Positions 1-9,665 of a stretch of 64,000 nt of DNA are shown one piece after another. The stretch comes from Blautia argi (GTDB lineage: Bacteria > Bacillota > Clostridia > Lachnospirales > Lachnospiraceae): NCBI RefSeq assembly GCF_003287895.1, contig NZ_CP030280.1:3103501-3167500 (forward strand), given 5' to 3'. Numbering within the stretch: the stretch's first letter is position 1; each line of letters begins with the position of its first letter. The position numbers and the translations under genes were made by a program. Under the pieces are notes generated by a model. The model ran no database searches. It had not been told where the DNA came from and saw only the letters and a program-made list of their open reading frames with translations.

Positions 1-453
1 CAGGTCTTTATTTACATAAATCCCTTCAAAGCTCATAGCAAGAGGCATCTGGTAAAGATGGGAATCGTAGTGCAGGTACGGCAGATATTCCTCCTTAATC
101 CTCCCGGCACACTCCATATCCTCAAGAGGGCGCAGACAGTTCCCCATAACATACTCAAAGGTTTCCACACTCTGCAGGCCCCCAAGCTCTACAAGATCGG
201 GAAACTCCCCCTCTACCGCAGAAATCCGCAAGGCTGTGTCGGCATTGGTGTTCATATTCTGATAAACCTCAATTTCGTCCTGAGATGCATTAAATTTTCC
301 GATTATTTCCTCCAGAACAGCATAAACCTCTCGTTTTCGGTTGTAAAATTCCAGACGAATCTTTTCCTGTTCAGGCACCGGCTCTTCCTTCTGACACCCG
401 GAGAACACCAGCATACAGGCACACAAAAGCAACATCATTTTTCTTTTCATCAT
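1..453 (-). CDS. Extracellular sugar-binding lipoprotein, N-terminal part (runs off window)
   Basis: This is the first 151 codons of a minus-strand gene that continues past base 1. The protein starts with a basic n-region and a hydrophobic stretch ending in LVFSGC, a lipobox, so it should be exported and lipid-anchored at the Cys. The following region (KIRLEFYNRKREVYAVLEEIIGKF, then DLVELGG and MPLAMSFEGIYVNKDL) matches the N-lobe layout of family-1 extracellular solute-binding proteins of carbohydrate ABC importers. Two in-frame ATGs (453 and 450) follow a GGAG site; the upstream one is used here. A good sigma-A promoter lies just upstream. The substrate cannot be told from this fragment, and the permease genes would lie outside the window. 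Confidence 0.75.
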   Translation of the reverse strand, partial: MMKRKMMLLLCACMLVFSGCQKEEPVPEQEKIRLEFYNRKREVYAVLEEIIGKFNASQDEIEVYQNMNTNADTALRISAVEGEFPDLVELGGLQSVETFEYVMGNCLRPLEDMECAGRIKEEYLPYLHYDSHLYQMPLAMSFEGIYVNKDL

Positions 454-484
454 GGGGTACTCCAAACTTTATACTTTATTGTCG

Positions 485-513
485 ATTATATCATGGGGGA
501 AAATGAAAGACAA
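485..513 (-). promoter_or_regulatory. Sigma-A promoter for the solute-binding lipoprotein
   Basis: On the minus strand TTGTCT (513-508) and TATAAT (490-485) are separated by exactly 17 bp. Transcription would start near 478, about 25 nt before the start codon. Seen directly; activity is inferred. Confidence 0.7.
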
Positions 514-573
514 TGCGGCATTCGTATGGATTCACAAAGAATCTCGCTTGAGAGATTTTCCTATGAAATAAAA

Positions 574-615
574 ACCGCATAAACAGCAACCTCCTTTTTC
601 TGCTGTTTATGCGGT
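574..615 (-). terminator. Rho-independent terminator after the beta-glucosidase gene
   Basis: A perfect 15-bp inverted repeat (574-588 and 601-615, ACCGCATAAACAGCA and its complement) with a 12-nt loop. On the minus strand the hairpin is followed by a short T run. It lies 38 bp beyond the stop codon of the GH3 gene. Confidence 0.8.
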
Positions 616-652
616 CTGTCTAAGCCCTTTTTCTATTTTTCAAAAAACAATT

Positions 653-2932
653 TTATACAACTGCGTCCTGCAATTTCTGAATCAACGCATCTAATTCCGC
701 TTCCTTCATTCCCATAAAGCTTCTCATGGAACGAAGAGGCGCATTTTCCATCATTTTCATGGACATCTCCGGCGTAATTGCCTCTGCTGCCGCATTTCCT
801 TCTTCTGCTTCCTGAGAACCTCCCATATGCGCTACCAGACTTTCTGCCAGCTCTTTGATCATAACTGCGGTTCCGGGATTTTCCAGAAGTTCGCTGATGG
901 TTGTATTTCGACTTACGGAAAGAGGAAGATTCTGGGAAGAAATCACCTTCACGGTCTTTCTCAGACGGATATCCCGGGAAGAGGCTGCTGCCAGAATTTC
1001 ATACTCTCCGGTTGCTGCATACCAGTCTGCAAGCTCTGTACAGTACCATGCAAAGCTTCTCTTATCCAGTTCCATTTCCACCGTTTTTTCTTCCTGAGGC
1101 TGTAATTCCACCTTCACAAAATTCTTCAATTCCTTTACCGGACGGCTTACAGCGCCTGTTTTATCTGCCACATAAAGCTGTACGATTTCTTTACCTGTCA
1201 TGTTTCCGGTATTCTTTATCTTCAGAGAAACTTTCAGTGTTTCTGTATCTTTGATTTCCTCTGCAGACACCTGCATATCGCTGTATTCAAAGGTTGTATA
1301 GCTTAAACCATAGCCAAAGGGATAACGCACCGGCATTTCCTTTGTATCATAATAGCGATAACCAACAAACACACCTTCTTTATATTCCACAGTTTTTCCA
1401 TCTCCCGGGAAATGCAGATAAGAAGGATTGTCTGATAACTTATACGGCACTGTTTCTGCCAGCTTACCGCATGGATTTGCCTGTCCGAAAAGTAAACCCA
1501 CTTCTGCCTGTCCGACTGCTTCTCCGCACAGATATGCCTCTAAAATGCCTTCCACGTCATCTGCCCATGGCATTTCCACCGGAGAACCATTGTGCAGGAC
1601 TACCACTACATGCTTCTGGACCTTGGCAATTTCAGAAATCAAAAGGTTCTGGCATTCCGGCATTCTCATGTGAGTTCTGTCGTAGCCTTCGGATTCAAAA
1701 GCATCAGGAAGACCTGCAAAAATCACGGCAACATCTGCCTCTTTTGCTGTCTGCACTGCTTCTTCCAGTAATTTTTCATCAACCTTATCTTCCTTAACCT
1801 CATAGCCCTGTGCATAGGTAACCTCTGCAATCTCTTTTGCTGCCTCTAAAGCGCCTGTAATCTTAAAAGAATTAATATGAGAGCTTCCGCCGCCCTGGAA
1901 TCTGGGCTGTTCTGCAAATTTTCCGATAAAGGCAATTTTCTTTCCTTCCGGCTGAATCGGCAGAATTCCCTCATTTTTCAAAAGCACCATAGATTCTGCT
2001 GCGATTTTGGCTGCCAGCTTATGATCTTCTTCCCGGTTAAAGACTGCCTCCTGACGGTTATCTGTAAATTTAAAAATAATATTCAGGATTCTTTCCACCG
2101 CTGTATTCAAAACTGCTTCGTCTAAATCACCGTTTTTCACAGCTTCCACAATTTCTTTATCTGTGCAGCCGCCACTTCCCGGCATTTCCAGATCCAGACC
2201 AGCCTTCAATCCCTTCACACGCTCATTGACTGCACCCCAGTCAGACATCACATAACCTTCAAATCCCCAGTCATCTCTCAGAATCTCTGTGAGCAGACGA
2301 TAGTTTTCAGATGCGAATTCCCCATTAATCTTATTATAAGAGCACATAACCGTATCCGGTTTTGCCTCTTTAATCGCTGTTTCAAAGGCACCCAGATAAA
2401 TTTCTCTGAAGGTTCTCTCGTCAATCTCAGAAGAACAGGACATTCTTCTGTGTTCCTGGTTATTTGCGGCAAAATGCTTAATTGAGGTTCCCACATGCTT
2501 AGACTGCACCCCCTTAATCTGTGCTGCTGCCATCTGTGATGCCAGATACGGATCCTCGGAAAAATATTCAAAATTTCTTCCGCACAGAGGGGAACGTTTG
2601 ATGTTTACTGCCGGTCCCAGAATGACGGATACATTTTCTGCCTGACACTCTTCTCCCAGTCTTTCTCCCATTTCTTCCAGCAAATCCCGATCAAAAGAGC
2701 AGGCTGTTGCACAGGCCGTAGGGAAACACACGGCTTTAATGCTGTCATTTAATCCCAGATGGTCTGCCTCATCTGCCTGTTTTCTCAATCCGTGAGGGCC
2801 GTCACTGACCATGACCTCCGGAATCCCCAGACGTTCTACACTTTTCAGATGCCAGAAATCCTTTCCGGAACACATTCCCGCCTTTTCTTCCAGTGTCATT
2901 TCCTTTACAATCGCTTTTACATCTCGCTTCAT
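653..2932 (-). CDS. Beta-glucosidase, glycoside hydrolase family 3
   Basis: Hydrolyses terminal beta-glucosyl or related beta-linked residues; no signal peptide is seen, so it acts in the cytoplasm on imported oligosaccharides. The 759-aa protein has the GH3 order: an N-terminal TIM barrel with KHFAANNQE (about 152-160) and VMSDWGAV, whose Asp (about 231) is the expected nucleophile; an alpha/beta sandwich domain; and a fibronectin III-like domain with IVQLYVAD and [10 protein letters not shown] roughly 90-residue C-terminal extension containing an Ala/Glu linker and Met-rich helices is less usual. The open frame extends to a GTG at 2944, but the Shine-Dalgarno AGGAG overlaps that codon; the ATG at 2932 is correctly spaced. 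It is divergent from an AraC regulator, which probably controls it. Exact sugar specificity is not determinable. Confidence 0.9.
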   Translation of the reverse strand: MKRDVKAIVKEMTLEEKAGMCSGKDFWHLKSVERLGIPEVMVSDGPHGLRKQADEADHLGLNDSIKAVCFPTACATACSFDRDLLEEMGERLGEECQAENVSVILGPAVNIKRSPLCGRNFEYFSEDPYLASQMAAAQIKGVQSKHVGTSIKHFAANNQEHRRMSCSSEIDERTFREIYLGAFETAIKEAKPDTVMCSYNKINGEFASENYRLLTEILRDDWGFEGYVMSDWGAVNERVKGLKAGLDLEMPGSGGCTDKEIVEAVKNGDLDEAVLNTAVERILNIIFKFTDNRQEAVFNREEDHKLAAKIAAESMVLLKNEGILPIQPEGKKIAFIGKFAEQPRFQGGGSSHINSFKITGALEAAKEIAEVTYAQGYEVKEDKVDEKLLEEAVQTAKEADVAVIFAGLPDAFESEGYDRTHMRMPECQNLLISEIAKVQKHVVVVLHNGSPVEMPWADDVEGILEAYLCGEAVGQAEVGLLFGQANPCGKLAETVPYKLSDNPSYLHFPGDGKTVEYKEGVFVGYRYYDTKEMPVRYPFGYGLSYTTFEYSDMQVSAEEIKDTETLKVSLKIKNTGNMTGKEIVQLYVADKTGAVSRPVKELKNFVKVELQPQEEKTVEMELDKRSFAWYCTELADWYAATGEYEILAAASSRDIRLRKTVKVISSQNLPLSVSRNTTISELLENPGTAVMIKELAESLVAHMGGSQEAEEGNAAAEAITPEMSMKMMENAPLRSMRSFMGMKEAELDALIQKLQDAVV

Positions 2933-3013
2933 ACAGTTCTTCACTCCTAATTCTTAAACGGTTCTTTTATGAAATAAACTTACCACACTTTCCAAAGGAA
3001 AAATATTATTTTT

Positions 3014-3057
3014 TTGCTGTTTTTAATATATTATTGCTGTCAATTCTCTGGTATAAT
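3014..3057 (+). promoter_or_regulatory. AraC gene promoter with a candidate direct-repeat operator
   Basis: The plus strand has an extended -10 (TGGTATAAT, 3049-3057) 24 bp before the AraC start codon. Two copies of TTGCTGT (3014-3020 and 3034-3040) lie exactly 20 bp apart, close to two helical turns, as expected for half-sites of an AraC-type activator. The repeats are in the shared control region with the divergent beta-glucosidase gene. Binding is inference. Confidence 0.5.
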
Positions 3058-3081
3058 ATACAAAAAAGGAGAGGCATTTTT

Positions 3082-3846
3082 ATGGAAATTTACAATACAG
3101 ATTCCTTTGACTTTTTAGATAAGAAAACAAGAAAAATATTACTGGAGAGCCGGGAAGCTTTTATCCCTCATACCCCCTATCTCTATGAAAAAAAGATGCT
3201 GGAGGCCGTCCGCATGGGCGATGTCCATCTGGCTGTAGAGCGGCTGCATTTAATGGAACACACAGGAAAAGCTGGAACTCTTTCCAAAAATCCCCTGCGG
3301 CAGGCACAGATTTTAATGATTTCCTTTATCACTCAGATTACCAGAGCTGCCATGGACGCAGGCGTACCGGAAAATCTGGCCTATGCTATGAGCGACAGCT
3401 ATATTCAGACCTCCGAATCCTGTACCTGCGTGGAACAAATTCATAAGCTGCAAAATCGTGCTGTGCGGGATTTTTCCAATGCAGTAAAGCATCAAAAACT
3501 TTCTCCGCCTTATTCCCGCGCAGTGCGAAAGGCCATCAATTATATCCAAAGCCATCTTCAGGAAAAAATCACCTTAAAGGACCTGGCTGCTGCTTCCGAG
3601 CTGAGTGTCTGCCGTTTCTCCCATCTTTTTCGTGAGGAAACAGGACGCAGTCCCATGGTTTACGTTCAACAGGAAAAAATAGACACTGCCAAGAGTATGT
3701 TGCTTTATAACGATTATTCTGTTTCGGAAATCAGCACCATTTTGTGTTTTTCCAGCGAAAGCCATTTCATCAAAAGCTTTAAGCAGCAAAATGGCACTAC
3801 ACCTGGGAAATTTCGCAGGAAGACCACACACTCGTACAACGAATAA
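3082..3846 (+). CDS. AraC-family transcriptional regulator
   Basis: 254-aa DNA-binding regulator. The C-terminal ~100 residues carry two helix-turn-helix motifs typical of AraC/XylS proteins (AINYIQSHLQEKITLKDLAA, then SVCRFSHLFREETG, and the second helix pair ISTILCFSSESHFIKSFKQQNGTTPGKFR). The N-terminal region is a helical segment without the usual cupin signature, similar to small Clostridial YesN-like regulators. The ATG at 3082 follows AAAGGAGAG; the open frame upstream of it runs through the promoter and is not translated. It is divergent from the GH3 beta-glucosidase, its most likely target. The effector is unknown. Confidence 0.85.
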   Translation: MEIYNTDSFDFLDKKTRKILLESREAFIPHTPYLYEKKMLEAVRMGDVHLAVERLHLMEHTGKAGTLSKNPLRQAQILMISFITQITRAAMDAGVPENLAYAMSDSYIQTSESCTCVEQIHKLQNRAVRDFSNAVKHQKLSPPYSRAVRKAINYIQSHLQEKITLKDLAAASELSVCRFSHLFREETGRSPMVYVQQEKIDTAKSMLLYNDYSVSEISTILCFSSESHFIKSFKQQNGTTPGKFRRKTTHSYNE

Positions 3847-3990
3847 CAGCAGAATCTTTGTTCCAGATACAAGGCAGAGGAATGAGGGGATTTCAAAAAA
3901 CTGAATACTCTGCTGCTTTTTCTCTGTGCATAGGGAAGTTTCTGTGTTAGAATGGATATAAAGTTTCACGCAGGAAGAGAGGATTTTATT

Positions 3991-5028
3991 ATGTATAGTT
4001 TTCAGAATGATTACAGTGAAGGCGCACACCCGAATATTCTCCGGGCATTAGACATGATTAATTATCACCAAAATAATTCCTATGGTCTGGATACGCACTC
4101 TGACTCTGCAAGAGAGCTGATACAGGAGGTACTGGAAGATTACAGCGTAGATATTCATTTTATTGCTGGCGGAACTCTGACAAACCTGACTTTTATTTCT
4201 CACATTCTGCGGCCTTATGAAGCAGTTGTCAGTACAGAAACCGGACATATTAACACCCATGAAACCGGCGCTATTGAAGCAACCGGCCATAAAGTCTATC
4301 CGGTTTTAACAGAAGACGGAAAACTGACCCCTGATTTAATCCGTCCGGTTTTGGATTTACATGAGAATGAACACTGGGTAGAGCCGCGTCTGGTCTATGT
4401 ATCAAACCCTACAGAGGTGGGGACTGTGTATACAAAAGAAGAACTGGAAAACTTGTATGCTTTCTGTAAACGCCACCAGCTTTATTTCTATATAGACGGC
4501 GCCCGTCTTGCTGCTGCCCTTGCCGCCAGCGAACATACACATCTGACCTTTCCGGATATGCCAAAGCTCTGTGATGCTTTTTATATTGGAGGCACCAAGG
4601 TAGGAGCCATGTTTGGAGAAGCACTGGTTCTGGTAAATGAGGACTTTAAAGAACATTTCCGTTTTAACATGAAACAACATGGCGCTATTTTAGCCAAAGG
4701 CTGGATTATGGGAGTGCAGTTCGAAGAATTGTTCAAAGATAACCTTTATGTCCGTCTGGGACAGCAAAGTATTGAACGCATGCAGCCTTTAAAGGAAGCT
4801 TTTGAAAAAGCGGGCATTCCTCTTCTGTGCGAGGCGCCTACAAACCAGATTTTCCCTATATTCCCAGATGGACTGGCAGAGAAAATCAACAAAAAATATC
4901 TGACAACCTTTCAATGCAAGCCTGACAAAGCACATACCTGTCTGAGATTTTGTACCTCCTGGGCTACCAATGAAGAAGCAGTCAAGGATTTTGTAAAAGA
5001 TTTTGAAGAAATGATAAAAACAGAATAG
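3991..5028 (+). CDS. ltaE: Low-specificity L-threonine aldolase-like PLP enzyme
   Basis: Fold-type I PLP enzyme of the beta-eliminating lyase / threonine aldolase family, expected to cleave L-threonine or L-allo-threonine to glycine and acetaldehyde. The 345-aa length is typical. Visible signatures are NDYSEGAHP near the start, the ETGHINTHETGAIE segment (about 83-97), YIDGARLAAAL with the PLP-binding Asp (about 169), and YIGGTKVGAMFGEA with the Schiff-base Lys (about 203). The ATG at 3991 is preceded by GAAGAGAGG; an earlier in-frame ATG at 3952 sits inside the -10 element (TAGAAT 3948-3953) and is rejected. It stands alone, ending at a bidirectional terminator shared with the convergent MATE gene. 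Substrate preference is inferred from family only. Confidence 0.85.
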   Translation: MYSFQNDYSEGAHPNILRALDMINYHQNNSYGLDTHSDSARELIQEVLEDYSVDIHFIAGGTLTNLTFISHILRPYEAVVSTETGHINTHETGAIEATGHKVYPVLTEDGKLTPDLIRPVLDLHENEHWVEPRLVYVSNPTEVGTVYTKEELENLYAFCKRHQLYFYIDGARLAAALAASEHTHLTFPDMPKLCDAFYIGGTKVGAMFGEALVLVNEDFKEHFRFNMKQHGAILAKGWIMGVQFEELFKDNLYVRLGQQSIERMQPLKEAFEKAGIPLLCEAPTNQIFPIFPDGLAEKINKKYLTTFQCKPDKAHTCLRFCTSWATNEEAVKDFVKDFEEMIKTE

Positions 5029-5033
5029 AGAAA

Positions 5034-5084
5034 ATTCAGGGCGCTGCAAAATTTTATGATTCATAAATTTGCAACGCCCTGAAT
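5034..5084. terminator. Bidirectional terminator between convergent genes
   Basis: Long inverted repeat with perfect outer arms ATTCAGGGCG (5034-5043) and CGCCCTGAAT (5075-5084), continued inside by a TGCAAATTT/AAATTTGCA stem. T runs on both flanks suit termination of the plus-strand aldolase gene and the minus-strand MATE gene. Confidence 0.85.
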
Positions 5085-5089
5085 TTTTC

Positions 5090-6457
5090 TTATTTTTCCA
5101 GCGGTAATATCTGCTTCTTATACACATATCGCAAAAATCCCCCGCACATCGTCAGAGCAAAAATCTCTGCAATGGGGAACGCCCACCATACAGCGTGAAG
5201 GCCTCCCACCTTTGCCAGTACAAAGGCCACCGGAAGAAGCACACAAAGCTGTCTTACCAGAGAAACCCAGAGGCTCAGCATTCCATGGGACATAGACTGA
5301 AATACCGAAGAACTCACAATATTAAAGCCTGCAAATATAAAGCAGATACTGATAATTCTAAGAGCCGGAATCCCGATTTCCTTCATGGTTTCAGAAGCAT
5401 TGAAAATACTCAGAAGCTGCCCCGGCATAAACTGGAACAGCAGCATTCCCAAAAGCATAATGCCTGTAGCATAGCATACACTCAAAAAAATAGTTCTGGT
5501 AATTCGTTTCTTTTCTTTTGCCCCATAATTAAAAGCCACAATAGGAACCATACCGTTATTCAGTCCAAAGACGGGCATAAATACAAAACTCTGAAGCTTG
5601 AAATACACACCAAATACAGCCGTAGCTGTAGAAGAAAATGCAATCAGAATTTTGTTCATTCCAAAGGTCATCACAGAGCCGATAGAGGACATCACAATAG
5701 ATGGAACGCCTACTGCATAAATACCGGACACAATGTTTCCTGACCATTTGAATCCTCGTAAATTCAAATGTATCTCATGGTTCTTTTTCAAATTAATACA
5801 AAGAGCTACAATACTTGCAATAATCTGTCCTGCCACAGTTGCAACCGCTGCCCCGGCAACCTCCATTTTCGGAAAGCCAAACAAACCGAAAATCATAATT
5901 GGGTCTAAAACAATATTAATTACAGCTCCCAGGGACTGTGTAATCATTGTATAAAAGGTCTTTCCTGTGGACTGTAGCAATCTCTCAAAAGTAATCTGCA
6001 AAAACATACCAAAGGACAAACCGCAGCAAATTCTCAAATAAGAGGTACCATACGCCACAATCTGCGGATCCTGGGTCTGCACCTTCATAAAGAATTCTGC
6101 CATGGTAAGTCCCAGCACCGCAAATGCCAGATAGCTGAGGATTGCCAGAATCACACCATGATTCGCTGCCTTATTTGCCCTGTCATATTCCCGCTCTCCA
6201 AGGCTTCGGGACAACAAAGCATTGATACCTACTCCGGTACCCACTCCCACAGAAATCATAAGGTTCTGTATAGGGAATACCAGAGAAACCGCTGTCAATG
6301 CATTTTCGTTTAGCTGTGCCACAAACATACTATCTACTACATTGTACAATGCCTGTACCAGCATGGAAATCATCATAGGCACAGACATGGTAATCAATAA
6401 CCTGTTTACAGGCATAACCCCCATTTTATTTTCCTGGGGCATTTCCTGTCCTTTCAT
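5090..6457 (-). CDS. MATE-family multidrug/toxin efflux transporter
   Basis: 455-aa polytopic membrane protein with about twelve hydrophobic segments arranged as two six-helix halves, as in MATE cation antiporters. The N-terminal segment MPVNRLLITMSVPMMISMLVQALYNVVDSMFV and the repeated G-x-G-x-N loop (GVGTGVGINALLSR) are typical of the DinF/NorM-like Clostridial branch, which exports drugs or metabolites against Na+ or H+. The ATG at 6457 follows AAGGTGAT. It begins 28 bp after the exonuclease gene and is probably co-transcribed with it. Substrate not predictable. Confidence 0.88.
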   Translation of the reverse strand: MKGQEMPQENKMGVMPVNRLLITMSVPMMISMLVQALYNVVDSMFVAQLNENALTAVSLVFPIQNLMISVGVGTGVGINALLSRSLGEREYDRANKAANHGVILAILSYLAFAVLGLTMAEFFMKVQTQDPQIVAYGTSYLRICCGLSFGMFLQITFERLLQSTGKTFYTMITQSLGAVINIVLDPIMIFGLFGFPKMEVAGAAVATVAGQIIASIVALCINLKKNHEIHLNLRGFKWSGNIVSGIYAVGVPSIVMSSIGSVMTFGMNKILIAFSSTATAVFGVYFKLQSFVFMPVFGLNNGMVPIVAFNYGAKEKKRITRTIFLSVCYATGIMLLGMLLFQFMPGQLLSIFNASETMKEIGIPALRIISICFIFAGFNIVSSSVFQSMSHGMLSLWVSLVRQLCVLLPVAFVLAKVGGLHAVWWAFPIAEIFALTMCGGFLRYVYKKQILPLEK

Positions 6458-6485
6458 AATATATCACCTTCCTTTGTATTTTCTC

Positions 6486-7544
6486 TTATCTCTCTTTCCT
6501 GCGTTTCTTCTTTCCTTCCCTCTTCCTCAAGGCAGAACTGCGGCTCCTGTTTTCCTCATTTGACTGTTCCAGGGAACTTTTGCTTCCCCGAATCTTTTCA
6601 TTGTGCCGCTTCATCTGTCTTTTTTTACGCAGCTCTTCTTTTTTCTGACGAATAAAATCCGCTTCCTGCTCATCTATACACTTTAAGGTCTTAACTACAT
6701 AGTACCTTCCCTCATCCGTCTTCTTTATTCGTGCTTTTCCCTTAAAATATCCATGCTCCGGACAATAAGCAAGACAGAGATGAGATTTGGGATTCAGAGA
6801 AAACCAGCGCACCTTCTTTCTGGCTGTCTGGCCGCAGAGAAAGCATTTCGTTTTCGTTACCTCTCTGTCTTCCATGGCTTCTTCTTTTGAATAAAATTCT
6901 CTGGAAATATACTTGGAATAGTTTTCAAAAACACGATAGATTTCTTCACCTTTAGCTTTGGGATTTTGATAACAGTCAATAGAATAGTGTTCCTGAACAA
7001 AAGTTTCCGGAAGCTTCTTCAGAATTTCAGCAGTGTAATACGCATCATTCAGTGCTCTGTGGAACTTTCCCTCTTTTCCAAGATTCAGAAAATCTATGGC
7101 ATATTCCAAAGACCTTGCCGTTTTCTCACCTTCAAAATACAATCCGAACAGCTTTTGTATATCATAATAAAAAATCGGTCCCTTCAAAAAATTTATCATA
7201 CGATAATACTTCAGATTTCGCTGCAGTTCGACTAAATCAGAAGAACCCCAGGTACAAAACTTTGCTTCTGGACCACACCATCTGAAAAACTGTTTTGCTG
7301 CTTTTCCAAAAGACATTCCCTTCTCCAGCATCGCCACATCTATATCCAGAATCTCTTTTGTACGGAAATGCAGCCTTCGATACACAGCAGGCTTTATAAT
7401 CTGCTGAAAAGAGCTGATGATTTCCCCGTTTTCGTCCATTTTCACTGCACCGATTTCAATAATTTCAAAAGGCAGCTTCTTATTTTCTCTTTCCTTCCCG
7501 TAAGGACATTGATTCCATTCCAAGTCCAAAATAATATAATTCAT
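6486..7544 (-). CDS. DEDDh 3'-5' exonuclease domain protein with Cys-rich C-terminal region
   Basis: The first ~180 residues form an RNase T/KapD-type DEDDh exonuclease: DLEWN supplies D7 and E9, SSDLVEL supplies D103, and FHRALND supplies H162 and D167, so all five catalytic residues are present. Nucleic acid trimming is therefore expected. After the domain comes a CFLC ... CLAYC pattern, a possible zinc knuckle, and then a very basic tail (KKKRRKER at the end) suggestive of RNA binding. At 352 aa it is about twice the length of minimal KapD proteins. Start at 7544 has AAAGGTG upstream. The precise physiological substrate is unknown. Confidence 0.8.
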   Translation of the reverse strand: MNYIILDLEWNQCPYGKERENKKLPFEIIEIGAVKMDENGEIISSFQQIIKPAVYRRLHFRTKEILDIDVAMLEKGMSFGKAAKQFFRWCGPEAKFCTWGSSDLVELQRNLKYYRMINFLKGPIFYYDIQKLFGLYFEGEKTARSLEYAIDFLNLGKEGKFHRALNDAYYTAEILKKLPETFVQEHYSIDCYQNPKAKGEEIYRVFENYSKYISREFYSKEEAMEDREVTKTKCFLCGQTARKKVRWFSLNPKSHLCLAYCPEHGYFKGKARIKKTDEGRYYVVKTLKCIDEQEADFIRQKKEELRKKRQMKRHNEKIRGSKSSLEQSNEENRSRSSALRKREGKKKRRKER

Positions 7545-7625
7545 ACCAGCACCTTTCTTTCGGAATCATCATTTGTGCAGAATTATTCTAGCAAAATATC
7601 CCCCTCAAGTCAATGCAGCCCCGGC

Positions 7626-9465
7626 TTATTCTACGGTAACACTCTTTGCAAGATTTCTTGGTTTATCTACGTCCAGACCTTTTGCAACAGATATATAATA
7701 TGATAAAAGCTGTAGGGGAATCACTGCCAGACTAGTTGCAAACACATCTTTTGTCCTGGGTACATACACCGTAAAATCTGCAATATCCTCCATAGAATAG
7801 TTTCCATAGGAAGTAAGACCTAAAACAGATGCCCCTCTGCTTCGCACCTCTACCAGATTGCTGATTTCCTTCTCAAACAAATTCGGCTGCGTTGCTGCTC
7901 CTATAACCAAAACCCCATCCTCTATAAAGTGAAATGGTTCCATGTTTTAATTCTCCTGCTGCATAAGCCTCTGAATGAATGTAGGAAATTTCCTTCAGCT
8001 TCAAAGAACCTTCCAGGGAAATAGCATAATCCAGACCTCTTCCTATAAAGAAAACATCTCTTGCGTGAGAATATTTATTGGCAAGCCACTGGATTCTTTC
8101 TTTTTCGTTCAAAATATGCTGTATTTTTTCCGGAAGCACCTCAAGCTCCTGAATATAGGATTCATATTCCTCATCTGCCAACACACCCCGAACCTTTCCA
8201 AATAACAGCCCAATCAGATACACAGCTGCCAATTGAGTGCTATAGGCCTTTGTCGTTGCCACCGAAATTTCCGGCCCTGCCCATGTATAAAAAACGCTGT
8301 CTGCTTCTCTGGCAATAGAACTCCCCACTACATTTACAATGCCCAGAACCTTATATCCCCGTTTCTGGGCTTCCCTTAATGCAGCCAGGGAATCGGCAGT
8401 TTCTCCAGACTGGCTGACTATTACCACTAACGTGTTTTCTGTCAAAAGGGGATTTCTGTATCGAAATTCTGATGCCAGGTCTACATCAACCGGAATCCTT
8501 GTGAGTTCCTCCAGTACATATTTTGCACAAACACACACATGATAAGCCGAACCGCATGCTACCATCTGAATACGGCTGATATTCTGAATCTCCTCATCAG
8601 ACATCTCCAGCTCCTCAATCACAATTTTCCCGTCCTTTATTCTGGGACTGATGGTGTCTGCCACTGCTTTTGGCTGTTCATAGATTTCCTTCAGCATAAA
8701 ATGCTCAAAGCCTTCTTTTTCTGCTGCCTTGGCGTCCCACTCTACAGTTTTAAATTCCTTTTGTATTTCTTCCTGGTCTTCGTCGTAAAACTGAATGGTA
8801 TCTGCTGTAATTTCTGCAATTTCCCTATCCTCAATATAACATACTGTTTTTGTATATTTCAAAATCGCCGGAACATCAGAAGCAATAAAATTTCCCTGTT
8901 CAGATTTCCCAATAATCAAAGGGCTGTCTTTTCGCACTGCATACAAAACACCTGGGTTTTCCTGAAATAAAATCCCCAATGCATAGGAGCCTCTCACTCT
9001 TCCCAAAACCTTTGTAATTGCTTCTAAAGGATTTCCCTGATAATAATAATCCAGAAGATGTGCGAGAACCTCAGTGTCTGTTTCCGAAACAAAGATATAA
9101 CCCTTTTTCTGTAAATACTCCTTGATTTCCTTATAGTTTTCAATAATTCCGTTGTGTACCACTGCAATCTTTTTATCCTTTGACACATGGGGGTGGGCAT
9201 TAACCACAGACGGCTCTCCATGTGTTGCCCAACGGGTATGTCCGATTCCACAGCAGCCCTTTACTGTACTCCCGTTATCTGTCATCTCCCGAAGCGCCTG
9301 TAAGCGTCCCTTTGCCTTAATCACTTCGAGTTTTCCCTGCTCATCACGATTATCCTGCACAGCAATACCGGCAGAATCATAACCTCTGTATTCCAGCTTT
9401 GAAAGACCGTCAATTAAAATAGATGCTGCATTTTCATTTCCCACATATCCAACAATTCCACACAT
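7626..9465 (-). CDS. glmS: Glucosamine-6-phosphate synthase (isomerizing), interrupted by a +1 frameshift
   Basis: Makes glucosamine-6-phosphate from fructose-6-phosphate and glutamine, the entry to peptidoglycan amino sugars. ATG at 9465 directly precedes the nucleophile Cys (MCGIVGYVG) and follows GGAGG; the longer upstream frame is rejected. The class II glutaminase domain (HTRWATHGEPS) and two SIS domains are present. The reading frame breaks at 7926-7928: on the coding strand CTTTATAGAG should read CTTATAGAG. Removing one T joins AGELKHGTISL to IEDGVLVIGAATQ and gives a normal 612-aa GlmS ending SVTVE. A sequencing or assembly error is the simplest explanation because the gene is usually essential and both halves are intact. 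No glmS ribozyme is visible upstream. Confidence 0.92.
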
Positions 9466-9526
9466 GTTTTCCGCCTCCTGATGTCTTTTTTGCATAATTG
9501 TTTCTTTTTTTTACACTTTCTGCTCC

Positions 9527-9535
9527 ATTATACCA
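9527..9535 (-). promoter_or_regulatory. Extended -10 promoter of glmS
   Basis: Minus-strand TGGTATAAT (9535-9527), an extended -10 element, lies about 60 bp upstream of the glmS start codon. No good -35 is evident in the T-rich flank. Confidence 0.5.
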
Positions 9536-9602
9536 GATTTTTTTTGTTTTTTTAACTGTTTATTTTCTGTCTTTTGATTTTTCTCATACTTTACAAAAAA
9601 GG

Positions 9603-9631
9603 TTCCCATTTCTCCTGTTTTTTATTATAAT
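9603..9631 (+). promoter_or_regulatory. Promoter of the MerR-methyltransferase gene
   Basis: TATAAT at 9626-9631 lies 17 bp after a weak -35 (TTCCCA, 9603-9608), 34 bp before the start codon. MerR proteins often regulate their own genes, but no clear dyad is visible in the spacer. Confidence 0.45.
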
Positions 9632-9665
9632 ATTTACCATACTCAGAATAAAGGAGGCAGATCCA

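Noticed and set aside
58..582. Plus-strand open frame opposite the binding-protein gene
   Set aside because: No ribosome site and no protein-like features; it is a shadow of the minus-strand lipoprotein gene.
7626..9465. Programmed +1 frameshifting in glmS, ntp and mfd
   Set aside because: No shared slippery heptamer or downstream pseudoknot is seen; the sites differ and sit in unrelated genes, so sequence error or mutation is likelier.
9466..9660. glmS ribozyme upstream of glmS
   Set aside because: The intergenic DNA is T/A-rich and lacks the GC-bearing core helices expected for the ribozyme; a plain extended -10 promoter fits better.
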